A DNA stretch of 64,000 nucleotides from Spodoptera frugiperda (GCF_023101765.2 NC_064227.1:1116001-1180000); one strand, 5' to 3'. Counted from the stretch's first letter, positions 34,601 to 45,930 are shown. Numbers and translations are program-made. The notes: generated from the letters alone by a model not told the origin.

Positions 34601-35210
34601 GTAGGTTTTATCGATTTACTGATAGAATTACTTGAAATAACGTTTTATTTTTAATTTCATATCAAAAGTTATTTATTTATCTTCATTTCATTCGTTCATT
34701 TTTGTTCACGAAAGTACGCAATAAATAGAATTGTAGTATACAATCTGCGAAGTTTCGTCCAAAATTTCGTTTACTGTTGAATCAGAGTAGGCCCCCTGGT
34801 AATCTGCTAGGCCCGGTAACCTGCTAGAAGCACTGATGCTTAATCTCTGTCAAATGTGGAGTCCCTTTTAGCCGGGTCTTACGACAACTGTGGGGAAAGT
34901 AGGGGTGGTGACTTACTTCAGTACTTAATTATAACTTAGTAAATTATTGTTCATTAAAAAATTTCAAATGACAACGTTATTTTTTGAACAGGAAGTGTGA
35001 CATTTTGTATTTATACTCGTAGTTAAAAATTATTATTTTGTACATGGTTAATTATAACCATTTAAAGGTTAATGAAGGTTATTGATATCTATGATAAACT
35101 TTATGGTTACTTAGAAATCCATAAAATTAGACACGTAATGTTATCAACAATGTAGTACTGAAGAAAGCCAAATAGCCTTGTTTGAAGTAGGAGCATATTT
35201 TCCAAATACA

Positions 35211-35396
35211 TTTTGCTAATAAGTGCTTTGCCAGCCTTTTGCGGGTTTGCCAGCCTTTCAGAAATGCCGTATTGACAAAATATGAAAAAGCATTGTATCA
35301 AGCGTGGATCCACGTTCCAAACATACGAAGGCTTAAGGGTAGTTGGGGAATCGGGGATTGGAAAGGTAAGTAATTGGGCCTCCGATAACTTCACTC
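35211..35396 (+). mobile_element. Family A repeat, interrupted
   Basis: AAGTGCTTTGCCAGCCTTTT and GCGGGTTTGCCAGCCTTTCA are separated by about 70 unrelated bases from GGTAGTTGGGGAATCGGGGA and TTGGGCCTCCGATAACTTCA. It looks like a family A copy with an insertion and an internal repeat of TTTGCCAGCCTTT. Confidence 0.65.
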
Positions 35397-35654
35397 AAAT
35401 AGTTTATAGTTTGTAATCCCCAACCGGAATTAGGCAAGCCTGGTGATAAGTGCTCAAACTTTCTCAGTATAAGATGAGGATTTTGATCAGCAGTGGAAAA
35501 TCGGCATGAACCTATCAACTAACAATACGTATATTAATCACTTCAACGACCAGTAAAATTCATAAACAGTATAATTAATCAAACAAATATATTCTCAATT
35601 TACTTACAAACATGTTTTATAATCTAAATAAATCAATTTACATAACCCTAACGA

Positions 35655-35705
35655 GTTTTGGCGCGAAGGGTGGCGCATGCGCAGGTATCCGTTACGTCAG
35701 GTGAT
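35655..35705. promoter_or_regulatory. GC islet with perfect NRF1/EWG-type site
   Basis: TTTTGGCGCGAAGG is followed by GGCGCATGCGCAGG and CCGTTACGTCAGGTG. GCGCATGCGC at 35673-35682 is a perfect palindrome matching the NRF1/erect-wing consensus. The same order of words recurs about 500 bp downstream. Confidence 0.4.
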
Positions 35706-36119
35706 TCCATCAATTATATTAATTAACTATGGGCTGCTTTACGTTCTTGAGATAGAAACCAGACCAGATCAAGTTTGTGTTTTAATTTTATTTTAAAGTA
35801 TTTTAAGTACACATTTTCATCAATCAAATGATATTTTGTTGTATTTTGAAAAGTAGAAATAAAGGTGTTTTACATTTTGAAAATTACTAAACGTAAACCA
35901 TTATACAAAGGATGTTATTGGATATCAGTATAAAAAAGTACCTACTATTAACAAAATCCAGAAAAGGTCCAAATCAGCAAGAAAATTTAAACCTGTCATT
36001 TGAAAAAGAATCAATATTGCAGTCCAAAATAATAACCCAAAGATAACAATAACACTAAATAAAAAAAACATCATCCTTTCACTCAAAAAATCACCCCAAA
36101 CTCTCATCCCTGACCTATC

Positions 36120-36215
36120 ACACATTGACGTCACAATAAATCACAAATTCAACGTCTTTTGGCGGCAAAATCGTCGCGTGCGCAGGATTCCGTTAGCGCG
36201 TCAGGTGTCCCGCAG
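36120..36215. promoter_or_regulatory. GC islet with CRE and NRF1-like site, related to the 35.67-kb islet
   Basis: A perfect TGACGTCA lies at 36126-36133. It is followed by CTTTTGGCGGCAAAA (E2F-like), CGCGTGCGCAGGATTCCGTTA and GCGTCAGGTG. The order TTTTGGCG ... GCGCAGG..TCCGTTA...GTCAGGTG matches the islet at 35657-35700, so the two look like a diverged duplicate or a repeated regulatory module. Confidence 0.4.
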
Positions 36216-36490
36216 GTGGGTATAACGACCTTAGGGCTGCCACCCTCACGATTTAACTCCGTTTTTTAGATGATACTCGCATGTAACGAACATTTTGTAG
36301 GTTAGAGACCTCAAACGTGTAGATAAGGAATATCTAATTAGGTTAAGAATGTTTTTTTAAGTGGGAATGCGGTTGTATAGGGGAATTTGTTTAAAATAAT
36401 GTTTCGTATTGTATGGGGATTGCGGATAATTTAACTTAGTTACTTTCTTAAAGTAAAGGTTAGTTTTCGTGATTTGTTGCATCTTAAAAA

Positions 36491-36596
36491 ACTAAAGCAG
36501 GAGTTGGAACGGGGAGGTTTTTCGTCAGTAAGAGTCTGACAATCCCACTCGCCTCGCCCAAGACTGGAGAAGGCATTGGATGATTCTCCCCCTGAA
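36491..36596 (+). mobile_element. Family B SINE, 3' half
   Basis: AAGCAGGAGTTGGAACGGGG, AGTCAGTAAGAGTCTGACAA, CGCCTCGCCCAAGACTGGAG and GGCATTGGATGATTCTCCCC are present without an A-tail. Confidence 0.8.
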
Positions 36597-36819
36597 TACT
36601 TATAAAAAATGGGTATTATTTTAGAAGAAATAATCGTTTGCTTAATCTTAAACTGCGATTTAGATCACAAGAACTAAATTGGTATCTTGAGTTCTACTAA
36701 TAGATTCTAAATTAAGAGACCTAACTTAAGGCTAAATTAGTCACGCCAAAGCATTTATCAACTAGACCATATACCTACGGGCACTTTTGAACGGTTAAAA
36801 ATAGAATCTTATACTTCAT

Positions 36820-36980
36820 ATATAAAGCTGAAGAGTTACTAGTCCGAATCGAATAATTAATTTTGCGTTGGATAGTCCATGTATTCAGGAAGATTATAAG
36901 CTATTATAATATCACGCTACGATCAATAGGAGCCGATCAAAGCGGGTGAAACCACACAGGAGTAACTAGTATAGACTAAT
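36820..36980 (+). repeat. Repeat of RTE-like type, shared with 49495
   Basis: TAAAGCTGAAGAGTTACTAG, TTGCGTTGGATAGTCCATGT, AGGAAGATTATAAGCTATTA and TATCACGCTACGATCAATAG align with 49495-49680. Confidence 0.6.
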
Positions 36981-37012
36981 TCGTCAGTCTGTCCGTCAGT
37001 GGATTTTTATTT

Positions 37013-37155
37013 ATGATTTAATCGCCGCCGCCCATGGACACCCCAAACACCAGAAGCTTTATAAACGCGTTGCCGACATTTTGGGGGTTTGGAATTTAAC
37101 AGTTTGTTAGGGATTCGGGGGATTGGGAAGATTAGGAAGGAGGGGTAATCGAGAA
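37013..37155 (+). mobile_element. Family A repeat, 5' half
   Basis: ATCGCCGCCGCCCATGGACA, CCAAACACCAGAAGCTTTAT, AAACGCGTTGCCGACATTTT and GGGATTCGGGGGATTGGGAA are present. The 3' half is missing. Confidence 0.75.
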
Positions 37156-37511
37156 TTGAGTTAAGTGCGTTCACACTATTTCTCATACTGTATTTCTCAA
37201 TACTAATGATAGGCCATTTCATTCCGTTCGTGTCAATAAACAATTAAAAAGAAAAAAAAACATCTTTATAGGCATTTGTCATCATTAAGTTACAAGTTCA
37301 TCGACCTCAATCATCATCGTAAGAAGACAATGGGACAAAAACGTTGGCTGCTGATTGAATAATTACTTCAAAGCCGGAAAAAATATCTAAGTATTAATTA
37401 TTTCCTTTTACTTTGAAGGATGTAGGAGTCGTGATTTACAATCGAGAAAATTCGCATTTTCGGTTTAAAACATTATACTTACTGTTTTGGTTTGGTACTT
37501 TTGTTCCATCA

Positions 37512-37768
37512 TGGATTAGATGACAGCTGGGTAAGGGGTCTCGGATTTGATTCCCAGGTCGGGCAAAGCATAAACGGGGTTTCTCGACAATTTATAAGTA
37601 GCAGCACGGAGTTTGGAATTGTGCCCAGTATATTATGGCAATATGCTCACCTCCTAATACATGGGACTTATAACGTAACTGGTAAAAAGTGGGTGTACAT
37701 TGTACAATGGTATTACGTATCTTAATGTGCACCTCTGCCTATCCCTTCAGAGATAAAAAGGTATGACG
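37512..37768 (+). mobile_element. Family D repeat, full length, tRNA-like head
   Basis: A tRNA-like head (CTGGGTAAGGGGTCTCGGAT, TTGATTCCCAGGTCGGGC) is followed by GGGTTTCTCGACAATTTATA, ACGGAGTTTGGAATTGTGCC, CTCCTAATACATGGGACTTA, AAAAAGTGGGTGTACATTGT and TGTGCACCTCTGCCTATCCC. The head marks it as a tRNA-derived SINE in the + direction. The 77-codon frame is inside it. Confidence 0.8.
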
Positions 37769-38365
37769 TTACATTGAACGTTACAAGTAATTTGTTGAAA
37801 TATGGACCCAACGACCAAACAGCATCATCTGATCAACAACTATAGACACAACACAATTACAAGAGATTTAAAAATTTAAAAACAAATACGCTCTTTTTTG
37901 AGTCTAAAAGACGTATGTGCTCATATCGCTAGCTCTTTCAAACATTTCGCTATAAAACTGAAGCTACTGCCTATGTCCTTGACGCACCTCGCCTAATCAC
38001 TTTATAGTCTGCGCCTATTGTCGGCACTCTGCCATAGGTTACTATGTATATGTACAAAGTATTGTTGTAGATAGAGCATCGACCACAAATTACTCTGACG
38101 GTCACATCATGCTTGTTTTTTTAGAACAGGGAGTGGTTTTTCTCGTAAGACAAATGTCTATTTGGGACAAAACTAAAATTGATTTTAACGTACTATTTCA
38201 GCATAGCCAAAGGGTCGAGTTTTTGGTGGTTAAAAAACTTAGAACTATTATAATATAATAATGCTAATAACACACATCACAATTATTATTATATCTATCT
38301 CTAATTTTCTTTTATTTAAGATTTATGATTAAGATTTAATCCACAAGATGTGAGCTGTTGAATAT

Positions 38366-38376
38366 CCCCCCCCCCC
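38366..38376. repeat. C homopolymer (11)
   Basis: Eleven consecutive C bases in AT-rich DNA. The length is prone to polymerase slippage and assembly error. Confidence 0.9.
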
Positions 38377-38800
38377 TCCATAACTTCCATATCTCTATCG
38401 TCTTGCCAGCATTTCCCTGTAATTTTCATTAACTTAACTGTGTGCCCTGTGAAATATGACTAAAACTTAAATGAACGTGGTCTTTAGATAGTCATACGCG
38501 AGCCGTCATTAGGTCCAAAGAAACCAAACGCTAGAAATACATCCACGCAACCACCAAAGAAACCCATAACAACAAAGTTCAAGAACAGTTCTAGGTCAAA
38601 CACACAGACAGACACACAAGCATTTTTTCTTAAACTTTAACCAGCACCTATAGAAAAGTAACCTACAAATCAACAATGTAAGTGCTAGTTCACATGAACA
38701 TTCTCACGGACCAATGTCTAGGCCGCTCGTGTGAAAATACTTAACAATGACGTAACATTATGTCATGGGTTTGAAAGGAAAAATGCTTTTACTTTGACTT

Positions 38801-39052
38801 TTATTGGGTTATGTCATAGAAAGAAAGATTATTGTGTTGTGGATGTTGTAAGTGAGGTTTGTTTTGTAGAGGATGTTTTATGGATGATTGAGAGGATGAA
38901 TGTGATGTGAGGAGTCGTTGGTGAGGTGGTCCAGGTACTAGGGTATTGTTCAACGAGCTTACTCGATTGTTTTCAAGTCCCGCCAGGGACTCATAATAAT
39001 GAATAGCTTGCACCACAACCATTTTCGAGTTTTTCATAAGTTTTTCGCTCAC
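38801..39052 (-). CDS. Unassigned 83-codon open frame
   Basis: It reads MSEKLMKNSKMVVVQAIHYY, ESLAGLENNRVSSLNNTLVP and then a Ser/His/Gln-rich tail. The frame stays open upstream for about another 20 codons. The first half has a more balanced composition than chance frames nearby and could be a decayed exon, but there is no recognised domain and no splice context. Low confidence. Confidence 0.15.
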   Translation of the reverse strand: MSEKLMKNSKMVVVQAIHYYESLAGLENNRVSSLNNTLVPGPPHQRLLTSHSSSQSSIKHPLQNKPHLQHPQHNNLSFYDITQ

Positions 39053-39565
39053 TTCTGCGTACGGGCAAACGGCATTTGAATTTAAAAAATTCAGACCGAT
39101 AGCAACAAAACAACTCTTTGATAATATTTCGCGATATGAGTGAGAGCAAATGAATATAAAATCAAACTAAATCAAATTAAATTTATTTGCATCAAAAGAC
39201 AAAAATCAAAATACTCCCATAAATCCAGGAAACACAAAATTTGAATACCGACACGGGAATTGAACCTCGCACACCCTCGATTAATTATAAATAATCGTGT
39301 ACACTCACGCGATATACTTGTCTATGAGTTTTTGAGTGTAGGAATTTAAGGGTTGCCCTTGTAAATAAATGCATGATAAACGGTATAATTTATACAAGGG
39401 GTGGAAAATTACCAATTAACTACTAAATATTTGTGGGAATTTTGTTACTAAGGGTTTTCGTCTCGAATTCATTTAGTTTTGTGAGATGAGTTTTTGGTGA
39501 CGTGGTTATAATTGATCTACAGGTAATATTTTGTTATTATCTAGGTTTAATGGATTTACGCCGAT

Positions 39566-39652
39566 AACGCCTCTGGTGTTTCAAAAGTTCATGGGCGGCG
39601 GTGATTGCTTACCATCAAATGACACGTGAAATCGAGTTACCGGCGTGTTCCT
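39566..39652 (-). mobile_element. Family A repeat, 5' fragment, reverse
   Basis: CGCCTCTGGTGTTTCAAAAG, TTCATGGGCGGCGGTGATTG and CTTACCATCAAATGACACG are the reverse of the 5' third. Confidence 0.75.
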
Positions 39653-40219
39653 TAAAAAAATGTTTAGAATACTTATCAGTAAAAGAAAAAAGTCTTATAA
39701 AAATTATAAGTGACTTTTCAGTGCCTCAGTTGGTCGATAGGTAAGTGCGACTTCTGGACAAAAGTGATCCCTGAGTTATCCAAGATTTTCGAAAGACACA
39801 TTTGCTGCTATACAACTTAGAAATATGAATCAAGCTTAGCTTTGGTCAAACATGAACCTAAAGTACTGTACCAAAAAAGATATCAAATTCGAGTTACCAC
39901 CGAGAAACCTAACTCGTAGTACCGAAAACAAAGGGTAAACCAATTACGATCATTTTTTCACTGGACTGCGCTTACGCAGGGGTTCGGAGCAAATCTACCG
40001 GAAAATTACTATTGTTTACAAAATAACTCATTTTTACCACTAGTTTGCATTTTTATTTTACATTTTACACTGAACCGATTCGCTCTGTCGGTAATTGGGG
40101 TCTTGCGAAAAATATAATTTGTTTGTGAATTACTCTTTCTTTGCTGGTAGTACCTTATAGTTGGTTTAGGTTAACTAAAATTTTAAAATCGTTTTTGGAT
40201 ATTTTAATCGAATAGAAGA

Positions 40220-40290
40220 TTCAAAGCAATTGGTGTACCTTTATCTCTGTTTACCGCCATGAGAGACAGGCGTGAAGTTATGTCTGTACC
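40220..40290 (+). repeat. LINE 3'-end fragment
   Basis: AAAGCAATTGGTGTACCTTT, ATCTCTGTTTACCGCCATGA and GAGACAGGCGTGAAGTTATG parallel the end of the 30605-30830 copy (GCAATTGGCG…GAAGACAGGCGTGAGG). Confidence 0.5.
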
Positions 40291-40699
40291 TATTATCTGT
40301 TAAAGATTTTCTGTTATTCTATTCTATTCGGACATTTGGACATAAAATACCTGAGACTTCTTATTTGAATTTGAAAGACTTACAATTTAAAAGTTCAAGT
40401 TGTTTTGGAAGTACTGTTGCCCGATTTTTGTCAAATATTATGTCTATTTATCTAGTAATTTATTTAGGTTAAGATACCAGCGGAAAGAGTTAGTATTTTC
40501 ATGAGGTACCGGCAATAATCATAGCGCATATACATCACTAATAACATAATTGGTAGAAAATGTATATAGTTTACATATACAACTATTACTATGTACATAA
40601 AATGTCCGTATAAAGCCTAAACGTTAGTCGCCCTACTCGTAATTAAAATATGCCTTTGTCTAGCGTTGGTTCAATGTCACAGTTTTTTATATACAGACA

Positions 40700-40760
40700 A
40701 ACGTCACTCATATATTCGGCGCCATTTTGGTAGCCATGTTGGATTTACAACGAATTTTTA
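40700..40760. promoter_or_regulatory. PHO/YY1-like motif pair
   Basis: CGGCGCCATTTTGG at 40717-40730 is followed directly by TAGCCATGTTGG. Both match the PHO/YY1 core GCCAT. The surrounding DNA is AT-rich and unique. Confidence 0.3.
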
Positions 40761-41704
40761 TGAGTCATTTTTCATTAGAATGTTTTTAGTGTTTTAAATT
40801 GTGATGAGTAGGTATTTTTGAAGCAGGAATATGTGTTTTTTTTAAATGTGTGTGTTTTATGAAAATAGTAGAGAGTTGTGAAAGACAATTCGTAAAAAAG
40901 ATATTAGGTAACAAACAACAATATACCTCAGGTATTTAAATAAAATAACACCCTTCAAAAAATTTACATCCTTTTCCCACCTTATTTTAAAAGAGATAAC
41001 TATAAAATAATACATCTCGTAGTTGTTTAAATCTCATTCAACTTATCGAAGAAAATCCTGATACACACTTATTTCAAAGCGTAGTTACTTCGATAAGAAA
41101 TTCCAGAGTTACTTTATTTCTTTATTTATTTAGGAACAATTAACAATCATATGTTACATTAGTACTGTAAAGTAATAAATAACACTTAACAAACAATATG
41201 ATCCATACCCTTTTAAAAATTAGTAAAATTTACAAACACACATAGAAATCTAGTGACAAATAGTCAAACAGCTAATCTGAAAAATAAAACGTCTTACCAT
41301 CCTACTGGTTACCTTAACTTCTCGTATGCCGAGATCACAATAGAAAACAATTGTATCTCCTGTGGATCCGCGTTCTGGCGCACAAAGGGTTAATCCTAAA
41401 ATCCCACGACACCTCTTGTTTCCAAACACACAAATCCTTAAAAAACAACAAACATATAATCAACAAGTGGTTACTACTGAAATGTTTAAACAAAACAAAA
41501 TAAAAAAAAAACATTCGATAATGACATTTATGAACGTGGGAATCAGTTGACACCTCTGCCGAGCTTCATTGTACGATAATCATGTATAATTTTATGAAAA
41601 ACAAAACACTACTTGTTTTGTGATAAAAAAAAACAACATGGCCTGTTATTTTGTATGTGATTAGGCAGAGCTATGCTTAAAGTACAATCAGTTTGAATCA
41701 ATCT

Positions 41705-41906
41705 TGACTGCACGGATGGTGCGGTGGCTGGGCAACTGGCTGCCACGCAACGGGTAGCGGGTTCGATTCCCGCACGGAGCAACTCTTTGTATGATCCACA
41801 AATTGTTGTTTCAGGTCTGGGTGTCATGTGTATGTGAACATGTATGTTTGTAAACGCACCCATGACACAGGAGAAAATCTTAGTGTGGGGCAACGTTTAA
41901 AAAAAA
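41705..41906 (+). mobile_element. Family C tRNA-derived SINE, full-length copy
   Basis: The tRNA-like head GGATGGTGCGGTGGCTGGGC (A-box-like), GGGTAGCGGGTTCGATTCCC (B box) and GCACGGAGCAACTCTTTGT is followed by TGATCCACAAATTGTTGTTT, CAGGTCTGGGTGTCATGTGT, ACATGTATGTTTGTAAACGC and GGGGCAACGTTTAAAAAAAA. The head can drive Pol III transcription in such elements; it is not a functional tRNA gene, because the acceptor stem does not close. Reverse copies lie at 7237, 44814 and 55811. Confidence 0.85.
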
Positions 41907-41982
41907 GTTTTAGTCAGACGTAGAATACTTTGGTTTGGAGATCATAGTCATCGATTTGTCATTACGGTAACTCCGCTTGCTA

Positions 41983-42082
41983 ATAGGCTCACCCCCTATT
42001 ACATGGGACTTGTAACATAAATGGTGAAAAGTTGGCATTACGTGTCGACAGCTCTGCCTACCTATTTGGGGATAAAAGATGT
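41983..42082 (+). mobile_element. Family D repeat, 3' part
   Basis: GGCTCACCCCCTATTACATG, GACTTGTAACATAAATGGTG, GGCATTACGTGTCG and TCTGCCTACCTATTTGGGGA match 37640-37760. Confidence 0.7.
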
Positions 42083-42424
42083 GACGATAACTTATTTAAA
42101 TATTTTATATTATTTATTGTTTCTTTTCTTTGTTAAAAAAGAAACTTAGATAATATATTTCTTATTTCAATTTAAGAAAATGAATACAAGTATGTGTATG
42201 ACGTAAACATATAATAATGACGTCAATAGTAGTATATATTGGAGAAATTTAATATAAAACGAATGTTTTTTACAACTTAAAAATAAAAGATAATATTCAT
42301 TTATTTTATACAAGTTTCTTTTTGTTGCAAGTTTTTTATTATAGAACAGTATAATAATGATATTGGGTAAGGTTAGGATGTTATTATAATACCCTGCTAA
42401 GTGAGGATTGCCCTAAGGGTGATT

Positions 42425-42690
42425 TTTCCAATCATACCATTGGTGCACATAGCTTAGCATTGGTGGAAATGGACTCAGCTAAGCTATGTTTTTTACATGA
42501 AAAGATGCGAACTATGGATGGATAGCTTCCTAACCATCTATACATCGCATACTCTAGCTGCTCATCTTCCTCCCATAGCTACATAGCTTAGTATCAGTGC
42601 AAACGGTCACATAGTTTCACAGCTTAGCTATTATATCTTCGTAGCATAACTACATAGCACATCTCTAGTAGAAAAGCACCCAAAACCTTT
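42425..42690 (+). mobile_element. Family F MITE-like element, longest copy
   Basis: It contains CATAGCTTAGCATTGGTGGA, CAGCTAAGCTATGTTTTTTA, AAAAGATGCGAACTATGG, CTATACATCGCA, CATAGTTTCACAGCTTAGC and AGCACATCTCTAGTAGAAAAG. It is rich in AGCTTAG/CTATG words arranged as internal inverted repeats. There is no transposase. Confidence 0.65.
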
Positions 42691-43074
42691 ATAACTATTT
42701 ATCCGACCCGGAAATTTTACCTGAAAATCTTTGGAGTTCGCGATCACTATCAATAACGTATTTCATAGGAATTCAGTATTTAAATCGACGTCATGCCACG
42801 TGTATCATACGTACATACAAACATACATCCGCTGACTAAATGTTATGTTAATTTCTAACAAGGAAACTTGAATTCTATCTACCTAAGTATGTAGTTTAGT
42901 TTTGAATAATCTCAAGGCTAAACTTATCAATGTTAGTTTACACGGGGTCACTAACTTTTAATGTCTTAATGTCAAGTTCCTTTTTCATGGTTAAGGAAAC
43001 TATGGACTTTATTATTGGGATTTTTGAGATGGTACAGGATTTAAAATAGGTCTTGCTTTGTGGTAATCAAGTTA

Positions 43075-43285
43075 AAAGTTAAAGTCAAAATCATTTATTT
43101 CAATTAGACTGGGCAGGCACTTTTGAACGTTGAAGAAAATATTGAAATACTAAAAATGTCAGTCTGTCGGTCAGTCCTCTATTGAAGCTATTTGTTCGTT
43201 CCAAAGTGTAGATTCCTATGGAGAAGAGCGAGCAAGAAACGCCATAGGTTACTCTTTTTCAATCAGATTCACAATTGTTTGTTAA
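43075..43285 (+). repeat. Family H repeat, best copy
   Basis: AAAATCATTTATTTCAATTA, GACTGGGCAGGCACTTTTGA, GTCAGTCTGTCGGTCAGTCC, CGTTCCAAAGTGTAGATTCC and ATGGAGAAGAGCGAGCAAGA match 11510 and 16640 and, in reverse, 9640. Confidence 0.7.
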
Positions 43286-43879
43286 ATTATGGCAAATGTT
43301 TTTATGTAAAGAAGGTCCATAATCCAGCAGTAAACTGTGATAGTGTGTGTACAATCTCAGCTTTTTTTAGTACTTTATACAAAGTCGTGTTGTTTTCGAT
43401 AACCATATAGACCACCAAACGAGAAAAGGCTTTTTGTCAGCAGTGGCCACTTTATAGGCTGTTGACGATACACGATTTACACCCTATCTATTTTCCATTG
43501 GTATACGAAAGCGTGATATTATAGCTAAATAATTTAAATACAAATAAATTTTCGTATATAAAATCATCAGTATTGACGTCATCAAATGATTCATTAGGTG
43601 AAACATAAGCAAATAAATAACTTTGTACATGAGATAACTATCGTCGGATACGTGTGAATAAATTGTGGGAATGTGCGCTACACACCATGTTACGTTATAT
43701 AGACTGGTCTGAAGATATCGACGAGTATCTTTTTATAGAAGAAACTTAGTTTACTTATGGTGTTTAATCTTCTTCTTTTCCTTTCTGTCCATACTTGCTT
43801 ACTATGTCAGCTCTATGATTATAAGAAGCAGAGTATTATTAGCTATTTCTCGCATTTTGTCTAGCTCAAAACTTTTATA

Positions 43880-44063
43880 CACCCAAACACCAGAGACATT
43901 ACAAGTGCGTTGCCAGCCTTTTGGGGTTTAGGAATTTAAGGGTTGTTGGGGAATCGGGGATTGGGATAATTGGGCCTCCGGTAACCTCACTCACACTATA
44001 AAACATAACGCAAGCGTTGTTTCACGTCGATTTTCTGTGAGGCCGTGGTATCACTCCGGTCGG
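43880..44063 (+). mobile_element. Family A repeat, both ends truncated
   Basis: CACCCAAACACCAGAGACAT, AAGTGCGTTGCCAGCCTTTT, GTTGTTGGGGAATCGGGGAT, CATAACGCAAGCGTTGTTTC and CCGTGGTATCACTCCGGTCG are kept. It stops before the GAGCCGGCCCATTCG block. Confidence 0.85.
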
Positions 44064-44351
44064 CACATTGCGACCTAACTGGAACCACGAAGACGTCTGC
44101 CAAGCGTGAAGATTGTGGCGAACCTCCTTTTACAAGTTCTGAAGTTGATCACCATGACGTAACTGAAAAATAGATTAAAGGCAAACGCAGAAAAACATTA
44201 ATAAAAAACACTAATCTCGTTGCTTTCAAATAAATGGAAAAACAAGAAACAGCCTATAATACAAAAGCCCGCATTAAAATTAAAAATACTTTCACTATCT
44301 CCCTTTCACAAAGAAAAACGTTTTATTTAAATCAATAAAAACAAAATGCCA

Positions 44352-44364
44352 TCTTCAGATATAT
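44352..44364 (+). repeat. Left 13-bp target-site duplication of the SINE at 44365
   Basis: TCTTCAGATATAT here is identical to 44565-44577 on the other side of the SINE. Confidence 0.95.
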
Positions 44365-44564
44365 ACCACCACAGATGGGGTCCAGTAGGGCTGATGCCTG
44401 ATCCGGAGCTGCGGACTACCTAGCGGGTTTACCGGGGCTCCGGCTCGAAAAGCAGGAGTAGGAACGGGGTGGTTTTTAGTCAGTAAGAGTCTGACACTCC
44501 CTCCCGTCTCGCCCAAGGCGGAAGAAGTCATTGGATGACTTTCCCCCCTCAAAAAAAAAAAAAA
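44365..44564 (+). mobile_element. Family B SINE, full length, with 14-A tail and 13-bp TSD
   Basis: It runs ACCACCACAGATGGGGTCCA, CTGATCCGGAGCTGCGGACT, ACCTAGCGGGTTTACCGGGG, AGGAGTAGGAACGGGGTGGT, AGTCAGTAAGAGTCTGACAC, CGCCCAAGGCGGAAGAAGTC, TTCCCCCCTC and 14 A. The duplicated target TCTTCAGATATAT flanks it, proving insertion by target-primed reverse transcription. This is a good reference copy for the family. The head is not obviously tRNA-like, so the class of its Pol III promoter is open. Confidence 0.95.
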
Positions 44565-44813
44565 TCTTCAGATATATCCCCAACAGCCAACGAGCATGTG
44601 TACCACAGAGTATTGTATTGTCAAATAATTTCCCATAGCCTTGCGCGCGCGCATCGCCTTTTTGTGAACAGCCGGATAGACGCTACCTTCATGTAGCTTC
44701 AAGTTTGAACATGTTGGGGCTCGGTAGTAACGTATTATTTATTACTTTAATTTGTATATAGGTAAGATGAGATATATAGGAACATAATTAGGGCAAAAAA
44801 AAATACTTTGTGT

Positions 44814-44980
44814 TTTTTTTAAACGTTGCCCCAAACTAGCATTTTCTCCTGTGTCGTGGGTGCGTTTACAAACATACAATTGTACATACACATGACACCC
44901 AGACTGGAAACAACAATTTGTGGATCACACAAAGAGTTGCTCCATATGGGAATCGAATCCCGCTACACGTTGCTCGACGT
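44814..44980 (-). mobile_element. Family C tRNA-derived SINE, reverse, head truncated
   Basis: AAACGTTGCCCCAAACTAGC, GTCGTGGGTGCGTTTACAAA, CACATGACACCCAGACTGGA, TTGTGGATCACACAAAGAGT and TGGGAATCGAATCCCGCTAC (reversed B box) are in order. Confidence 0.85.
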
Positions 44981-45424
44981 TGCTCATTCAAATGGAGAAG
45001 AACGACCATGAAACTCCTCTCTTAATACACCAGAAGACCAAAACTCAAACAAGCTAAATAAATAGTTTTCTTAGAACACGTAACAAAGGATTTTGAACAT
45101 GACTCAGCCATAACTTCACACGTTCAGGCCAAAATGAGGTATCCTTAAATGTACCTAAAGTTAAACCTGTTTTTGGGACCTGTGTTTTGGTACCTATATT
45201 AAGCAAAACTGGTTTTATACTTATGACCCCTACAAGTTAATTTAGGGGCAAAGTTTTTTATGTGATTTTGTTAAAAGGTAGTCTTTTTTTGTTTTTAAGG
45301 TTCAAAATTGTGTAGCAATTTGGTTGCTTATAGGTCATTATTATATTTTTAAACTTTGAGTGTTCATGTATGTTATTGCTGAGTTCGAGACTTCAAGTGG
45401 CTTCTGAGTAAAGAAAATTTACTG

Positions 45425-45545
45425 TTTAATCTGATAATAACTTTGCTGTAGGGATTTCGTAGCTTTGACGTTATTTCGTAGCGAATGCGTAGGGATTGCG
45501 TAAGGTTTACGTAGTGACTTTGTAGCAAGGTACGAAGCTTTTTTT
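45425..45545. repeat. Irregular CGTAG-repeat tract
   Basis: TTTCGTAG, TTTCGTAGCG, GCGTAGGGATTGCGTAAGG, TTACGTAGTGACTTTGTAGC and GGTACGAAGC follow at irregular spacing of 8-20 bp. It may be a decayed minisatellite or the core of a small element. Confidence 0.5.
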
Positions 45546-45884
45546 AAAAACTGGACAAAAATTGATTTCTCCTTGAATTATTTTCTTACCAAATATTTCC
45601 AGATTTTGAAAATAAATACACGTAACATGACTTACATTTCTTCATGATGTGAATCTTGACCATAATCTAATTCTGTCAACTTAATGTTAGTATTAGTCCA
45701 CTTTTGTTTATATTTGCTGTGCAATATTATCCAAATATACCAAGAATGCGGAAACGTTAAAACTAAAACAGAAATGTAAGCAAATGCTATAAGAAATGTA
45801 ACATTTGAATATTAAAATTTGAAACAAACGCGGTGAAAATATTAGGAGTTACAAACAAAAGGTATCCTGTAGTACTGCAGGAGC

Positions 45885-45930
45885 GCAATGAGAAACGTTC
45901 TGCCGCCATTTTGGACGTAGATGTAGGAAG
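45885..45930. promoter_or_regulatory. PHO/YY1-like motif
   Basis: GCCGCCATTTTGG at 45902-45914 is a full match to the long PHO/YY1 consensus. It lies close upstream of the 47-kb exon, with no repeat or frame in the immediate vicinity. Confidence 0.3.

Larger units (their letters stand above)
38380..41335. other. AT-rich intron stretch
   Basis: Besides the entries listed separately it holds a reversed B-box remnant at 39250 (GGGAATTGAACCTCGC), a tRNA-head-like word at 39720 (GTGCCTCAGTTGGTCGATAG) and TGCGCTTACGCA at 39967. No gene is recognised. Confidence 0.45.

Noticed and set aside
41725..41790. tRNA gene
   Set aside because: A and B boxes are good, but the acceptor stem does not pair and the sequence continues into the family C SINE body.
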